From Streptomyces jeddahensis (GTDB lineage Bacteria; Actinomycetota; Actinomycetes; Streptomycetales; Streptomycetaceae), in NCBI RefSeq assembly GCF_001642995.1, contig NZ_LOHS01000052.1, forward strand, positions 62,001-126,000: a stretch of 64,000 nucleotides of DNA. The letters run 5' to 3'. Below the pieces are notes generated by a model. That model worked only from the letters and a program-made list of their open reading frames with translations. It searched no databases and was not told where the DNA came from. A program made the position numbers and the translations under genes. Below, in pieces: positions 50,047 to 59,101 of this stretch; the first letter of the stretch is position 1, and every line of letters starts with the position of its first letter.

Positions 50047-50061
50047 ATTGACTTAAGCAAC
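50047..50061. promoter_or_regulatory. MarR-type operator candidate, second copy
   Basis: ATTGACTTAAGCAAC matches GTTGCCCTAAGCAAC (32246-32260) at 12 of 15 positions, including an identical TAAGCAAC. It sits 58 bp upstream of the second tailed MFS start. Confidence 0.55.
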
Positions 50062-50187
50062 TGTCGCTGGATTTTATGGTGCCACGGTGACGGGTTCGCC
50101 GAGCGGGCATGCCGGGCCGGCGAGGGGGGTGCGCCTGTACGCCTCAACGCAAGAGGCCTCGGATCTCTCCGGGGCCTCTGATCGGTG

Positions 50188-50260
50188 TGCACTCGGCAGG
50201 ATTCGAACCTGCAACCTTCTGATCCGTAGTCAGATGCTCTATCCGTTAAGCTACGAGTGC
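50188..50260 (-). tRNA. tRNA-Arg, anticodon ACG
   Basis: On the minus strand: acceptor GCACTCG pairing with CGAGTGC, anticodon loop CTACGGA, short variable arm, T-arm GGTTCGAATC and discriminator A. A34 is the normal substrate of TadA (encoded at 25343). CCA is not encoded. An imperfect hairpin AGAGGCC (50152-50158) / GGCCTCT (50173-50179) follows and may terminate it. Confidence 0.96.
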
Positions 50261-50463
50261 CTGTGTTTTGTTGTGTTGTTCGCTCTTCCTCCCGGGCTTT
50301 TCGGCCCGGTCGGCGTTGCGGGAACAACATTACATGAACGGCGGCCTGAGGCGAAATCCGTATCCCGCACCCCGCCTGACCTGGGCAAATAATCAGACTG
50401 CGGCCGAGCGGTGCTGGGATGGCGCGGCACGCGGCGGCCCGAGATCGTCGACCCCGAAACGCC

Positions 50464-50493
50464 CGAAGCCCCGGTCGGACGACCGGGGCTTCG
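50464..50493. terminator. 13-bp hairpin terminator after tRNA-Ser(GCT)
   Basis: CGAAGCCCCGGTC (50464-50476) pairs perfectly with 50481-50493 around GGAC, 11 nt beyond the 3' end of the leftward tRNA. Confidence 0.92.
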
Positions 50494-50504
50494 AGATCAA
50501 GGAG

Positions 50505-50595
50505 CGGAGGCGGAGGGATTTGAACCCTCGATGGGCTTTAAGGCCCAAACCGCATTAGCAGTGCGGCGCCATAGACCGGACTAGGCGACGCCTCC
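50505..50595 (-). tRNA. tRNA-Ser, anticodon GCT
   Basis: Minus-strand class II tRNA: acceptor GGAGGCG pairing with CGCCTCC, anticodon loop CTGCTAA (GCT), long variable arm (TTTGGGCCTTAAAGCCCATC), T-arm GGTTCAAATC, discriminator G at 50505. Third tRNA-Ser in the window, reading AGC/AGU. Confidence 0.96.
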
Positions 50596-50825
50596 AGCGC
50601 AGTCAGCTCGCGCAAGCGCGAGTGGGTGCGTGCAGATGATGACACAGCCAGGCGGGGTGTCACCAATCGGTTCCCACGGTACTAGGCAGGCAGGCCGCAG
50701 GGCAAAGCACTGCGGTACCGCAACGTCGCGGCGCGCAGGGCGTTGAACGGGCAGAGCCGTGCGCCGCGCGCGTACCCGCACCGAAGTCCGTGCGCGGCGC
50801 TCACCCAACCCCGTGGAGTGTCGTC

Positions 50826-51275
50826 ATGCTGCGCCGTCTCGCCTTCACCGCCGCCACGGCGGCCGCCGCCTCCGCCGCCGCGCTGTCCGCTGCGCCCACG
50901 GCGGCCGCGGACACCGACCTGCTGCCGCTGCCCCCGCTGTTCACCGCGCCGGACCAGCTGACGATCACGGTCCAGGGCGTGGGCGGGGATGCCGATGGAA
51001 CGTATGAGCTGGAGTGCGGACCGGCGGGCGGTACGCATCCGAATGCGGCCGGAGCGTGCCGGCGGCTGGACGAGCAGGCGGCGGAGGGCCGCGATCCGTT
51101 CGCGCCCCGGCAGCGGGGCGCCATGTGCACCATGCAGTACGGCGGCCCGGCCACGGCCCACGTCACGGGCATCTGGCACGGGAGGCCCGTCGACGCGACG
51201 TACGACCGGGGTGACGGGTGCGAGGTCGCGCGGTGGGACGCGGTGGTGCCGGTGCTGCCGGCTGTCCGGGCGTAG
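50826..51275 (+). CDS. Subtilisin inhibitor-like (SSI-family) secreted protease inhibitor
   Basis: A 149-residue secreted inhibitor of serine proteases. Signal peptide about 1-28 (ALSAAPTAAA). The mature domain shows the SSI pattern LTITVQG...YELECGPAGGTHPNAAGACRRLDEQ and C-terminal TYDRGDGCEVARWDAVVP, with four cysteines for two disulfides. The reactive-site loop reads C-T-M-Q-Y-G-G, placing Met at P1 and Gln at P1' by alignment with classical SSI (C-P-M-V-Y-D-P). GTGGAG precedes ATG 50826. Probably controls extracellular proteases or transglutaminase activation during development. Confidence 0.92.
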   Translation: MLRRLAFTAATAAAASAAALSAAPTAAADTDLLPLPPLFTAPDQLTITVQGVGGDADGTYELECGPAGGTHPNAAGACRRLDEQAAEGRDPFAPRQRGAMCTMQYGGPATAHVTGIWHGRPVDATYDRGDGCEVARWDAVVPVLPAVRA

Positions 51276-51602
51276 ATCCATCGCGCTCCGGTGGCGGCCG
51301 GGCAGGTCCGCCGTGGTCCCGTCGCCGGTCCGTGACCCGACCGTGTCCGACCGTGGTCCGGACGTGGCTCGGTCGTGGCTCAAGCGTGCGGTCGTCAGGC
51401 AGTCGTCCGGATATAGCCGGTGCGTCGGCAGGTCGGGGCCATGGTCACAGCATCTGCGAGTGTTCTGCGTGCGACCTCCCTCTCATCCGGCGCCGCGAGC
51501 GCAACGTCTGCCCGTAGACTCCCTCCCGTGACACGCCGCGGGCCGCGGGGCAAGATGGCCCGAGCGGTCGGCAAGGTGCGGTAACAGGGAGGAAGCGTCG
51601 TC
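51276..51602. other. Intergenic region with degenerate GTGGTCCG/GTGGCTCG repeats
   Basis: A 327-bp gap after the SSI gene. 51300-51390 holds loosely repeated GACCGTGGTCCG, GACGTGGCTCGG and TCGTGGCTC units. The last 25 bp contain GGAGGAAG, the ribosome-binding site of the GTG at 51603. No gene, strong hairpin or clear promoter hexamers identified. Confidence 0.5.
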
Positions 51603-54600
51603 GTGAGCAGCAGGCCATCCCGAGGCGCTGCTCGCCTCGCAGCCATACTCGACGCACTGCCGGACGCCCTCGTCCTGGTCAACGCCAACGGCACCGTCGT
51701 CAACGCCAACACCATCGCCCTGCGGACCTTCGAGGCACCTGGCACGGCGCTCGTCGGGCGCGGACTTCTCGATCTGCTGCCCGAGTTCGACTCGCGGCTG
51801 ATTCCCGGGTCCATGCGGCGGCCCGACACGATCGACGCGCAGGGACGCACCAAGCCGACCCGGATGATCGCGCGGCGCACCGACGGCAGCGAGTTCCCCG
51901 TCGAGGTCAGCAGCGCGAACCTGGAGAACGGCCAGCAGGCGTACGAAAGCCATGCCTACACCGGCGACGAGCTGCTGATGCTCGTCGTACGCGATCTCAC
52001 CGGGACCGTCGACACCGAGGTCGAACTGGCGCGTTCGCAGCGGCAGACCGAGATGATCCTGCGGGCCGCGGCCGAGGGCGTGGTCGGGACCGACACCGAC
52101 GGGCGCGTCGTCCTCGTCAATCCCGCGGCCGCGCAGATCCTCGGGTACCGGGCCAGCGACCTCGGCGGGCAGCACCTGCACACGCTGGTGCTGCACTCAC
52201 GCGCCGACGGCGAGCCCTTCGCGTACGAGGAGTCGCCGCTCGCCGACACGCTCAGGTCCGGGCGCAAGCACCGGGTGCGCGGCCAGGTGCTCTGGTCCAA
52301 GAGCGGCGACAAGGTGCCGGTCGATCTGACGACCTCGCCGGTGCGGGACGGGGACCAGCTCGTCGGCGCGGTGCTGACCTTCACCGACCGCAGGCCGTAC
52401 GAGGCCCTCGCCGCGGAGAAGGAGGAGGCCGCCCGTAAGCATGCGGAGGAGCAGGAGGCCGCGGCGCGGCAGCACGCGGAGGAGCTCGCGCAGGCCGAGG
52501 AGGAGCACGCCGAGGAGCTCGCCGGGATCGCGGAGCGGCATGCGGAGGAGCTCGCGGCCGAGAAGGAGCGGTACGCGGCGCTGGCCGAGCGCGAAAAGGA
52601 CCGCTTCGAGGAGCTGACGGCGCGGCACGAGCAGCTGCTCGCCGTGCTCGGCGGATCGCTGCGCGGGCCGCTGGAGGAACTGCGGCGCGAACTCTCCACG
52701 CTGGCCGCCGACGACGCGGGCCAGCTGTGGCCCGAGGCGAACCAGATCCTGCACCACCTGGCCGCCGGGTACGCCCGGATGACCACCCTCGTCGACAACG
52801 TCCTCGCCTACCAGCGGCTCGACGAGGGCGCCGAGCAGCTGGCCAGGCGCGCGGTCATGCTCGACGGGGTCGTGGCGGCCGGTGTCGAGGGGGCGATCGA
52901 GCTGATCGGCCCCGGGCGCGCACAGTTCGCCGTCCACGCCCCGCCGCTCGAGGCCGAGGTCGACCCGGAGCGGCTCGCAACGGCACTCGCGCATCTCGTC
53001 GCCGATGTCGCGGGCGTCGACGCCACGGGCAACGCGCCGGTCTCGGCGGCCGGTTACATGGACTCGACGGTCGTCGTGGCGGCGGCCCAGCGCGGCGAGG
53101 TCGTACGCATCGAGGTGCGGGGTCCGTACTCCGGCGGGGACCCGGTGCACCAGCCGATTGTGCAGGGCATCGTGCGGGCGCACGGCGGTGTGCTGCAGAC
53201 GCACGAGGTGCCGGGCATGAGCGGCAGCGCGTACGTCCTCGAGGTGCCGATCGGGGGCGGGGCCGGGACGGTTCCCGCTGCTCCCGCGCATCCGGCCGCG
53301 GAATTGGCTGCGGCCGCCTCCGGGACCGACGGTTCCGGTGCTGCGGGGTCCGGTACGGGAGCCTCCGGGGCCGAAGCGGGCCAGGCGGGCGCGACGGCGA
53401 TGGTGCCCGCACAGGCGACCGCGGGCGGTGGCCGCCGGCGGGCCCGGCGCGCCTCGGTGGACGCGTTCCTGGACAGCCCCGGCGGGCCGGGTGAGTCCGG
53501 TGCGCAGGGGGCCGGCGCGGACGGTTCCGGCTCGGCGGACGGCGGAGCCGCGCCGACCGGGCGTCGGCGGGGGCGGCGCGCGGAGGAGCCGGCGGACGCC
53601 GGGGACCCGGCACAGCCGCAGCTGCCTGCGCAGGCTGCGGGCCCGTCCGGCGGTGGTACGGGGCGGCGGCGCGGGCGGCCGAGCCCTGCGGAGGGCGCCG
53701 TGGTGACCGCCGCCGAGCATGCCGCAGGGTCCGCGGCGCTCGGTGAGGCGGTGCCGCCCCAGGGCGTACCGGTGCCCACCGGCCGACGTGCGCGGCGTGA
53801 CACCGAACAGCGGGCGCTGCCTGCTCTGCCTGCCGCCTCGGCGGAGGCGACGGCGCAGGGAGCCGAGGCGCGTGGTGAGGGACCGGCGGCGTCGGCAGGC
53901 GCCGAGTCCGGGTCCGGGTCCGGGTCCGGGGAGGCCTTGGGGGCTGTCCCGCCCGCCGGGCTGAGTGTTCCCGGCGCCCCCGGCGCGAACGGGGCCGCCG
54001 GGAACGGCGGCGGCACTTCGGGTTCCGGTATCGGGCAGCCCGCGGGGCGTCGGGCCCGGCGCGCGCTGGGGGCCGCCACGGATCGGGCCGCGGCCCAGGA
54101 GGGGCCCCGGGCCGCCTTCGCGCTGCCGCCCGCCGAGGCCGACCGGGCTCCGGGCAGCGATGACGATTCCGGTCAGCACGCGACGGCGCTCCACGACCCG
54201 GCTGACGACCACACGCCGCCGCAGCCCCACCCGACCTCGGCGCCGACGGGACGCCGCCGGGCCCGCCGCGCCGCTCCGGCCGAGCAGGACCCGAACACGC
54301 CGCAGACGCAAGCGCAGGGGCAGGGGCAGGGGCAGCAGGGCGTCACGCCCGGACAGCCGGTTTCGATGCCGGTCCCCGGGGCACTGCCGGGGGCGGCGCC
54401 CGTGGCCCCTCCGGTGCCGGGGGCGGCGGAGGGTACCGGTACCGGACCGGCGTCGGTCCCGGTGCCTGCGTCCGGTGTTCCCGCCCGGAATGCTCCTCGC
54501 GGCCAGGCCGCGCAGCAGCCTCATGGGGCACAGGAGGCTCAGGGTGCGCAGCCCGCTCGGTCTGCGCAGGCCGCGCTCAACGGGCAGGCCGTGCCACCAG

Positions 54601-56435
54601 GTCAGCCGGGACAGCCCGGACAGCCCGGACAGGCGGCGCTGAACGGCCAGTCCGTGCAGAGCCCCCACTCCGTACCCACGGCTCAGCCCTGGCCGAACGG
54701 TGCAACGCCGAATGGTGCAACGCCCGCGTCCGGCATGCCCGTTCCGGCGGCCGACGCCACGCACAACGGGCAGCCGATGCCTGCCCCGTCCTTCCAGCCG
54801 GGCGGGCCGGGCCGGCCCACCCCGCCCGGCCCGGACGCACAGCGTTCCCAGCCCTCCCCGGCCGCGGCTCAGCCCTGGCCGAACGGCGGAACCCCCGCCG
54901 CGGGCGTACCGGCGCAGGCCACTGCCGAACCGGGGCGTGCACAGGCCGCGCCCGCAGAGCAGCCCGCGGCCCGGCAGCCCGCCGGCGCGCCGAACGGCCC
55001 GACGACCCGCGGCCGCGGCGTCGCGCTCCCGCCGCAACTCGGGGCCCAGCCGCGGGCAGCTCAGCCGTTGCCCGCCGAGGCGCCGGCCGGTGACGGGAAC
55101 TCGACTCAGGGGCGCGCGATCAGCGTCCGCACGCTGGGACAGGGCGTGCCGTTCGGCCGTGAGATCGCCGAGCAGCAGCGCTCGCAGGGCAGGCCGGGGG
55201 CCCAGCAGGCTCCCGTACCCGGGGTCCCGCAGCCTCTGTCCGCGTCCTCCGTGCAGACGCCGCAGGCCCAGGTACCCCGGCAGGCGAGCGCACCCGCACC
55301 GGCACCCGCGGGACCGGCGGCAGCGGCGGCACCGGGGCAGGCCTCTCCGCAGGATGCTGCCGCGCGTTCCGCCCAGCTGCCCGCACAGCAACCGGCACCC
55401 GCACACCAGCAGCAGACGACGCCGCCGCCCGCCCACCCCACGGGCTCGGGCCGCCGCCGCAAGCTCGCGACCCCGCCCGAGCCGGGCGGCGACCGGCCCG
55501 AAACGGCCCGGCCGCACCCGGGAACCCCGGGTGCGACAGGCCCTGCCGCCCAGCCGCAGTCCCGGCTGGCCGGCTCGACGGAGGGCGGCGGCCGCTCGTA
55601 CGCCATCCAGGCGCCCGACGAGGACGCCGACGAGGGACCGGAGCCGCTCGACGGACCCGGCGGCGCCGTCGAGGTCGCCGACCAGCCCGTGCCGCAGCCG
55701 ATGGACGACGAGTTGCCGCCCGAGCCGCTGGACAACCCGCGCCGCCTTCTCGTCTGGCCCGCGCCCGACGTCCCCACGCAGCAGGCGCTCAGCGACCGCG
55801 GCTACCGGCCGGTGATCGTGAACTCCCGCGAGGAGGTCGATGCACAGATCGCAGCGTTCCCGGCCGCTCTCTTCGTCGACCCGCTGACCGGCCCGATCAC
55901 GCGTACCGCGCTGCAGTCGCTGCGCCAGGCCGCCGTCGCCGCCGAGGTGCCGGTGCTGGTGACCGCCGGACTCGGCCAGGCGACCCGCGAGGCGGCGTAC
56001 GGCGCCGACCCCGCCGTACTCCTGAAGGCCCTGGCGCCGCGCGACAGCGAGCAGCATCCGCCGCGCGTCCTGCTCATCGAGGAGCACGCGGAGATCGCGC
56101 TCGCGCTCACCGCGACGCTGGAGCGGCGCGGCATGCAGGTCGCGCGGGCGCAGAACGACGCGGACGCGGTGACGCTGGCGGCGCAGATGCGGCCGAACCT
56201 GATCGTGATGGACCTGCTGCAGGTACGCCGCCGGCGCGCCGGAATCGTCGACTGGCTGCGCGCGAACGGCCAGTTGAACCGCACTCCGCTCGTCGTCTAC
56301 ACCGCGGCCGTCGACCAGGCCGAACTGCCCCGGCTCGCCGCCGGAGAGACGGTTCTGTTCCTTGCGGAGCGCTCCACCAGCGCCGAGGTGCAGACCCGCA
56401 TCGTGGACCTGCTGGCGAAGATCGGCACGAACTGA
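51603..56435 (+). CDS. Giant PAS-PAS-kinase-like-linker-receiver protein (1610 aa)
   Basis: Hybrid signalling protein. PAS (about 10-135) and PAS (145-265) lead to a Glu/Ala-rich coiled coil (266-345), a DHp-like segment (340-410) and an HATPase-like region (420-552). The DHp motif reads AVLGGSLRGPLEEL with Ser where the phospho-acceptor His is expected; N-box asparagines are missing (LATALAHLVADVAG). Residues 553-1379 are a disordered Ala/Pro/Gly/Gln-rich linker with repeated GRRxRRA motifs. Two receiver-like domains end it (about 1380-1478 and 1488-1610); the last keeps D1537 in LIVMDLLQ but no conserved Lys. GTG 51603 has GGAGGAAG 7 nt upstream. Probably a scaffold or pseudokinase rather than a classic kinase (inference). 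Confidence 0.85.
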   Translation: MSSRPSRGAARLAAILDALPDALVLVNANGTVVNANTIALRTFEAPGTALVGRGLLDLLPEFDSRLIPGSMRRPDTIDAQGRTKPTRMIARRTDGSEFPVEVSSANLENGQQAYESHAYTGDELLMLVVRDLTGTVDTEVELARSQRQTEMILRAAAEGVVGTDTDGRVVLVNPAAAQILGYRASDLGGQHLHTLVLHSRADGEPFAYEESPLADTLRSGRKHRVRGQVLWSKSGDKVPVDLTTSPVRDGDQLVGAVLTFTDRRPYEALAAEKEEAARKHAEEQEAAARQHAEELAQAEEEHAEELAGIAERHAEELAAEKERYAALAEREKDRFEELTARHEQLLAVLGGSLRGPLEELRRELSTLAADDAGQLWPEANQILHHLAAGYARMTTLVDNVLAYQRLDEGAEQLARRAVMLDGVVAAGVEGAIELIGPGRAQFAVHAPPLEAEVDPERLATALAHLVADVAGVDATGNAPVSAAGYMDSTVVVAAAQRGEVVRIEVRGPYSGGDPVHQPIVQGIVRAHGGVLQTHEVPGMSGSAYVLEVPIGGGAGTVPAAPAHPAAELAAAASGTDGSGAAGSGTGASGAEAGQAGATAMVPAQATAGGGRRRARRASVDAFLDSPGGPGESGAQGAGADGSGSADGGAAPTGRRRGRRAEEPADAGDPAQPQLPAQAAGPSGGGTGRRRGRPSPAEGAVVTAAEHAAGSAALGEAVPPQGVPVPTGRRARRDTEQRALPALPAASAEATAQGAEARGEGPAASAGAESGSGSGSGEALGAVPPAGLSVPGAPGANGAAGNGGGTSGSGIGQPAGRRARRALGAATDRAAAQEGPRAAFALPPAEADRAPGSDDDSGQHATALHDPADDHTPPQPHPTSAPTGRRRARRAAPAEQDPNTPQTQAQGQGQGQQGVTPGQPVSMPVPGALPGAAPVAPPVPGAAEGTGTGPASVPVPASGVPARNAPRGQAAQQPHGAQEAQGAQPARSAQAALNGQAVPPGQPGQPGQPGQAALNGQSVQSPHSVPTAQPWPNGATPNGATPASGMPVPAADATHNGQPMPAPSFQPGGPGRPTPPGPDAQRSQPSPAAAQPWPNGGTPAAGVPAQATAEPGRAQAAPAEQPAARQPAGAPNGPTTRGRGVALPPQLGAQPRAAQPLPAEAPAGDGNSTQGRAISVRTLGQGVPFGREIAEQQRSQGRPGAQQAPVPGVPQPLSASSVQTPQAQVPRQASAPAPAPAGPAAAAAPGQASPQDAAARSAQLPAQQPAPAHQQQTTPPPAHPTGSGRRRKLATPPEPGGDRPETARPHPGTPGATGPAAQPQSRLAGSTEGGGRSYAIQAPDEDADEGPEPLDGPGGAVEVADQPVPQPMDDELPPEPLDNPRRLLVWPAPDVPTQQALSDRGYRPVIVNSREEVDAQIAAFPAALFVDPLTGPITRTALQSLRQAAVAAEVPVLVTAGLGQATREAAYGADPAVLLKALAPRDSEQHPPRVLLIEEHAEIALALTATLERRGMQVARAQNDADAVTLAAQMRPNLIVMDLLQVRRRRAGIVDWLRANGQLNRTPLVVYTAAVDQAELPRLAAGETVLFLAERSTSAEVQTRIVDLLAKIGTN

Positions 56436-56458
56436 GTACTGGTTGAGGGACAGACGGC

Positions 56459-56495
56459 GTGCGGCGGGCGGGCACCAGGTGCCCGCCCGCCGCAC
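56459..56495. terminator. 17-bp bidirectional hairpin terminator
   Basis: Perfect stem 56459-56475 with 56479-56495 and a 3-nt loop, between the converging giant signalling gene and the acyl-CoA ligase gene. Confidence 0.92.
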
Positions 56496-56507
56496 TCTGT
56501 GCCCGGG

Positions 56508-58163
56508 TCAGATCCGCGTGACGTCCAGCTCGCCGTCCGCGTACTGCTTGCGCAGCACCTTCTTGTCGAACTTCCCGACGCTCGTCTTCGGCACCGCACC
56601 GATGACCGTCCAGCGCTCGGGCAGCTGCCACTTGGCGATCTTGGCCTCGTCGGCGAGGAAGGACCGCAGCGTCTCGAAGTCGGCGGTCGCGCCCTCCTTC
56701 AGCACCACGGTGGCGAGGGGGCGTTCGCCCCACTTGTCGTCCGGGACGGCGACGACCGCGGCCTCCGCGACGTCCGGGTGCGACATGAGCGCGTTCTCCA
56801 GCTCGACGGACGAGATCCACTCGCCACCGGACTTGATGACGTCCTTGGCCCGGTCGGTGAGCGTCAGGTAGCCCTCAGGGCTGATCGTGCCGACGTCACC
56901 CGTCTTCAGCCAGCCGTCCTCGCTGAACTTGTCGTCCGGCCGGAACGGCTCGCCTGCCGCCCCGCCGTAGTAGGCACCGGCGATCCACGGGCCCCGGACC
57001 TCCAGCTCACCCGCCGACTCGCCGTCCCACGGCAGCTGTTCGCCGTCGGGCCCGCGCAGCCGGGCCTCGACGCTCGTCGGGAATCGGCCCTGCGTGAGGC
57101 GGTACGCGAACTCCTCGTCGGTGCCCACGACGTGGGCCGGGGGACGGGCGACCGTGCCGAGCGGCGACGTCTCCGTCATGCCCCAGGCGTGGCAGACCCG
57201 CATCCCCAGCTTGTCGAACGCCTCCATCAGGGACGGCGGACAGGCCGAGCCGCCGATGGTGACCTGCCCGAGCGAGCTGACGTCGCGCGGCTTCGCGGTC
57301 AGCTCCGCGAGCAGGCCCTGCCAGATGGTGGGCACGGCGGCCGCGTGCGTCGGACGCTCGCTCTCGATCATCTCGGCGAGCGGTGCGGGCTGCAGGAAGC
57401 GGTCCGGCATCAGCATGTTGACGCCGGTCATGAAGGTGGCGTGCGGCAGTCCCCAGGCGTTGACGTGGAACTGGGGGACCACGATGAGCGAGGTGTCCTG
57501 GTCGGTGAGGCCCATCGACTGGGCCATGTTGACCTGCATGGAGTGCAGATAGACGGAACGGTGCGAGAAGACGACGCCCTTGGGGTCGCCGGTGGTGCCG
57601 GAGGTGTAGCACATGGCCGCGGCCTGGCGTTCGTCCAGCTCCGGCCAGTCGAAGGCGGTGGGCTTGCCGGCGAGCAGCTCCTCGTACTCGTGCACCCGGG
57701 CGGCGGCACCGTCGAGGGCGGAACGGTCGCCGGGGCCGGAGACGACGACGTGCTCGATCGTGGGCAGGTGGGGGAGGAGCGGTGCAAGCAGCGGGATCAG
57801 CGAGCCGTTGACGATGACGACGCGGTCGGCGGCGTGGTTGACGATCCACACGAGCTGTTCGGCGGGCAGGCGCAGGTTGAGCGTGTGGAGGACGGCGCCC
57901 ATGGAGGGGATGGCGAAGTAGGCCTCGACGTGATCGCCGTTGTTCCACATGAGCGTCGCGACGCGGTCGTCGCCCGCGATGCCGAGGTCGTCCCGGAGGG
58001 CGTGCGCGAGCTGGGCGGACCGTGCGCCGATCTCGGCGAAGCTGCGGCGCTGCGGCTCGCCTTCGCCGGTCCATGTGGTCACCTGGGAGGTCCCGTGGAC
58101 TGTGGATCCGTGTTCCAGGATCCTCGAGATCAGCAGCGGTACGTCCTGCATGGTGCTCAGCAC
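56508..58163 (-). CDS. Long-chain fatty-acid--CoA ligase (AMP-binding family)
   Basis: Activates fatty or related carboxylic acids to acyl-CoA, 551 residues. Motifs: phosphate loop [41 protein letters not shown] and C-terminal [10 protein letters not shown] with the catalytic lysine. GTG 58163 was chosen because GGGAGG lies 5 nt upstream ([11 protein letters not shown]); an upstream in-frame ATG lacks one. Its nearness to the beta-oxidation operon at 59-64 kb, on the same strand, suggests it could feed that pathway (inference). Confidence 0.94.
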   Translation of the reverse strand: MLSTMQDVPLLISRILEHGSTVHGTSQVTTWTGEGEPQRRSFAEIGARSAQLAHALRDDLGIAGDDRVATLMWNNGDHVEAYFAIPSMGAVLHTLNLRLPAEQLVWIVNHAADRVVIVNGSLIPLLAPLLPHLPTIEHVVVSGPGDRSALDGAAARVHEYEELLAGKPTAFDWPELDERQAAAMCYTSGTTGDPKGVVFSHRSVYLHSMQVNMAQSMGLTDQDTSLIVVPQFHVNAWGLPHATFMTGVNMLMPDRFLQPAPLAEMIESERPTHAAAVPTIWQGLLAELTAKPRDVSSLGQVTIGGSACPPSLMEAFDKLGMRVCHAWGMTETSPLGTVARPPAHVVGTDEEFAYRLTQGRFPTSVEARLRGPDGEQLPWDGESAGELEVRGPWIAGAYYGGAAGEPFRPDDKFSEDGWLKTGDVGTISPEGYLTLTDRAKDVIKSGGEWISSVELENALMSHPDVAEAAVVAVPDDKWGERPLATVVLKEGATADFETLRSFLADEAKIAKWQLPERWTVIGAVPKTSVGKFDKKVLRKQYADGELDVTRI

Positions 58164-58272
58164 GGCATCCTCCCGGGGGCGACATTGCCTACGCGGCAGT
58201 AAGGGTTGTGCAAATTCTGCGCACATACCGCGCGGTATGTCACTAGCCCTGGGAATGATCGATCAGGCCAGG

Positions 58273-58878
58273 TCAGCGCACGGGGGCGAGCTCCGGGTCC
58301 TCGCGCAGCTTGCCGAGCGCCCGCGACACCGCGCTCTTGACCGTGCCGACGGAGACCCCGAGCACCTCGGCCGTCTGGACCTCGCTGAGGTCCTCGTAGT
58401 ACCGCAGGACGACCATCGCGCGCTGCCGGGCCGGAAGCTTCATGATCGCGCGCCACATAGCGTCCCGCAGCGCCTGGTTCTCGGCCGGGTCGCCGACCGG
58501 TACGGCCTCCGGCTCGGGAGGCTCGTCGCACACGAACTCGTCGACCTTGCGCTTGCGCCACTGCGACGTACGCGTGTTGAGCAGGGCGCGCCGCACATAG
58601 CCGTCGAGGGCCCGGTGGTCCTCGATCCGGTCCCATGCGACGTACGTCTTCGTGAGCGCCGTCTGCAGCAGGTCCTCGGCATCGTTGGGGTTCCCGGTCA
58701 ACGACCGTGCCGTGCGCAGCAGCACGGGGCCGCGGGCCTGGACGAAGGAGACGAACGACGGATAGCCCTGATTCACCGGATGTGCCTGATATGTCAAGTG
58801 CGGTGTCGGCTGGCCCTGGTGCGCCGCGTGTGCCTTTCCCGCGGCCTTGGATGCGCTGGTGCAGACAGGCGTGGTCAT
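58273..58878 (-). CDS. SigE-family ECF RNA polymerase sigma factor
   Basis: A 201-residue ECF-type sigma factor of the SigE family. A 35-residue His/Gln/Pro-rich N-terminus is followed by region 2 (about 40-105: FVSFVQARGPVLLRTARSLTGNPNDAEDLLQTALTKTYVAWDRI) and region 4 (about 135-195: LPARQRAMVVLRYYEDLSEVQTAEVLGVSVGTVKSAVSRALGKL). ATG 58878. No anti-sigma gene is beside it, which is common in this family. Transcribed alone. Confidence 0.92.
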   Translation of the reverse strand: MTTPVCTSASKAAGKAHAAHQGQPTPHLTYQAHPVNQGYPSFVSFVQARGPVLLRTARSLTGNPNDAEDLLQTALTKTYVAWDRIEDHRALDGYVRRALLNTRTSQWRKRKVDEFVCDEPPEPEAVPVGDPAENQALRDAMWRAIMKLPARQRAMVVLRYYEDLSEVQTAEVLGVSVGTVKSAVSRALGKLREDPELAPVR

Positions 58879-59101
58879 GGCTCAACGCTAGGAGCGAGCC
58901 CGCCTCCGGCGGATCGGCCGGAGGTGCCGAAGGCCCGTCCTGCTCAGGTTGTAGGGCTGAGGCCATCCCCACCTCCTGGAGATGGAGGAGAAGACGGGTG
59001 GTACTCAGGGTTCACTACCGAGCCGCGAATCCCCTGGCAGTACGGACACCGGGTGTCCGGTGGACCGCACGGCGATCCGGGCGTGCGGCCCACCCCTTCC
59101 C

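Noticed and set aside
50188..50595. Integrative element attachment site at the tRNA pair
   Set aside because: No integrase, no direct repeat of a tRNA 3' end and no foreign genes beside either tRNA.
52197..56495. 1432-codon open frame antisense to the giant signalling gene
   Set aside because: It mirrors the GC-rich sense gene, has no recognisable domain and overlaps a strong terminator. The sense frame has PAS and receiver motifs and a ribosome-binding site.
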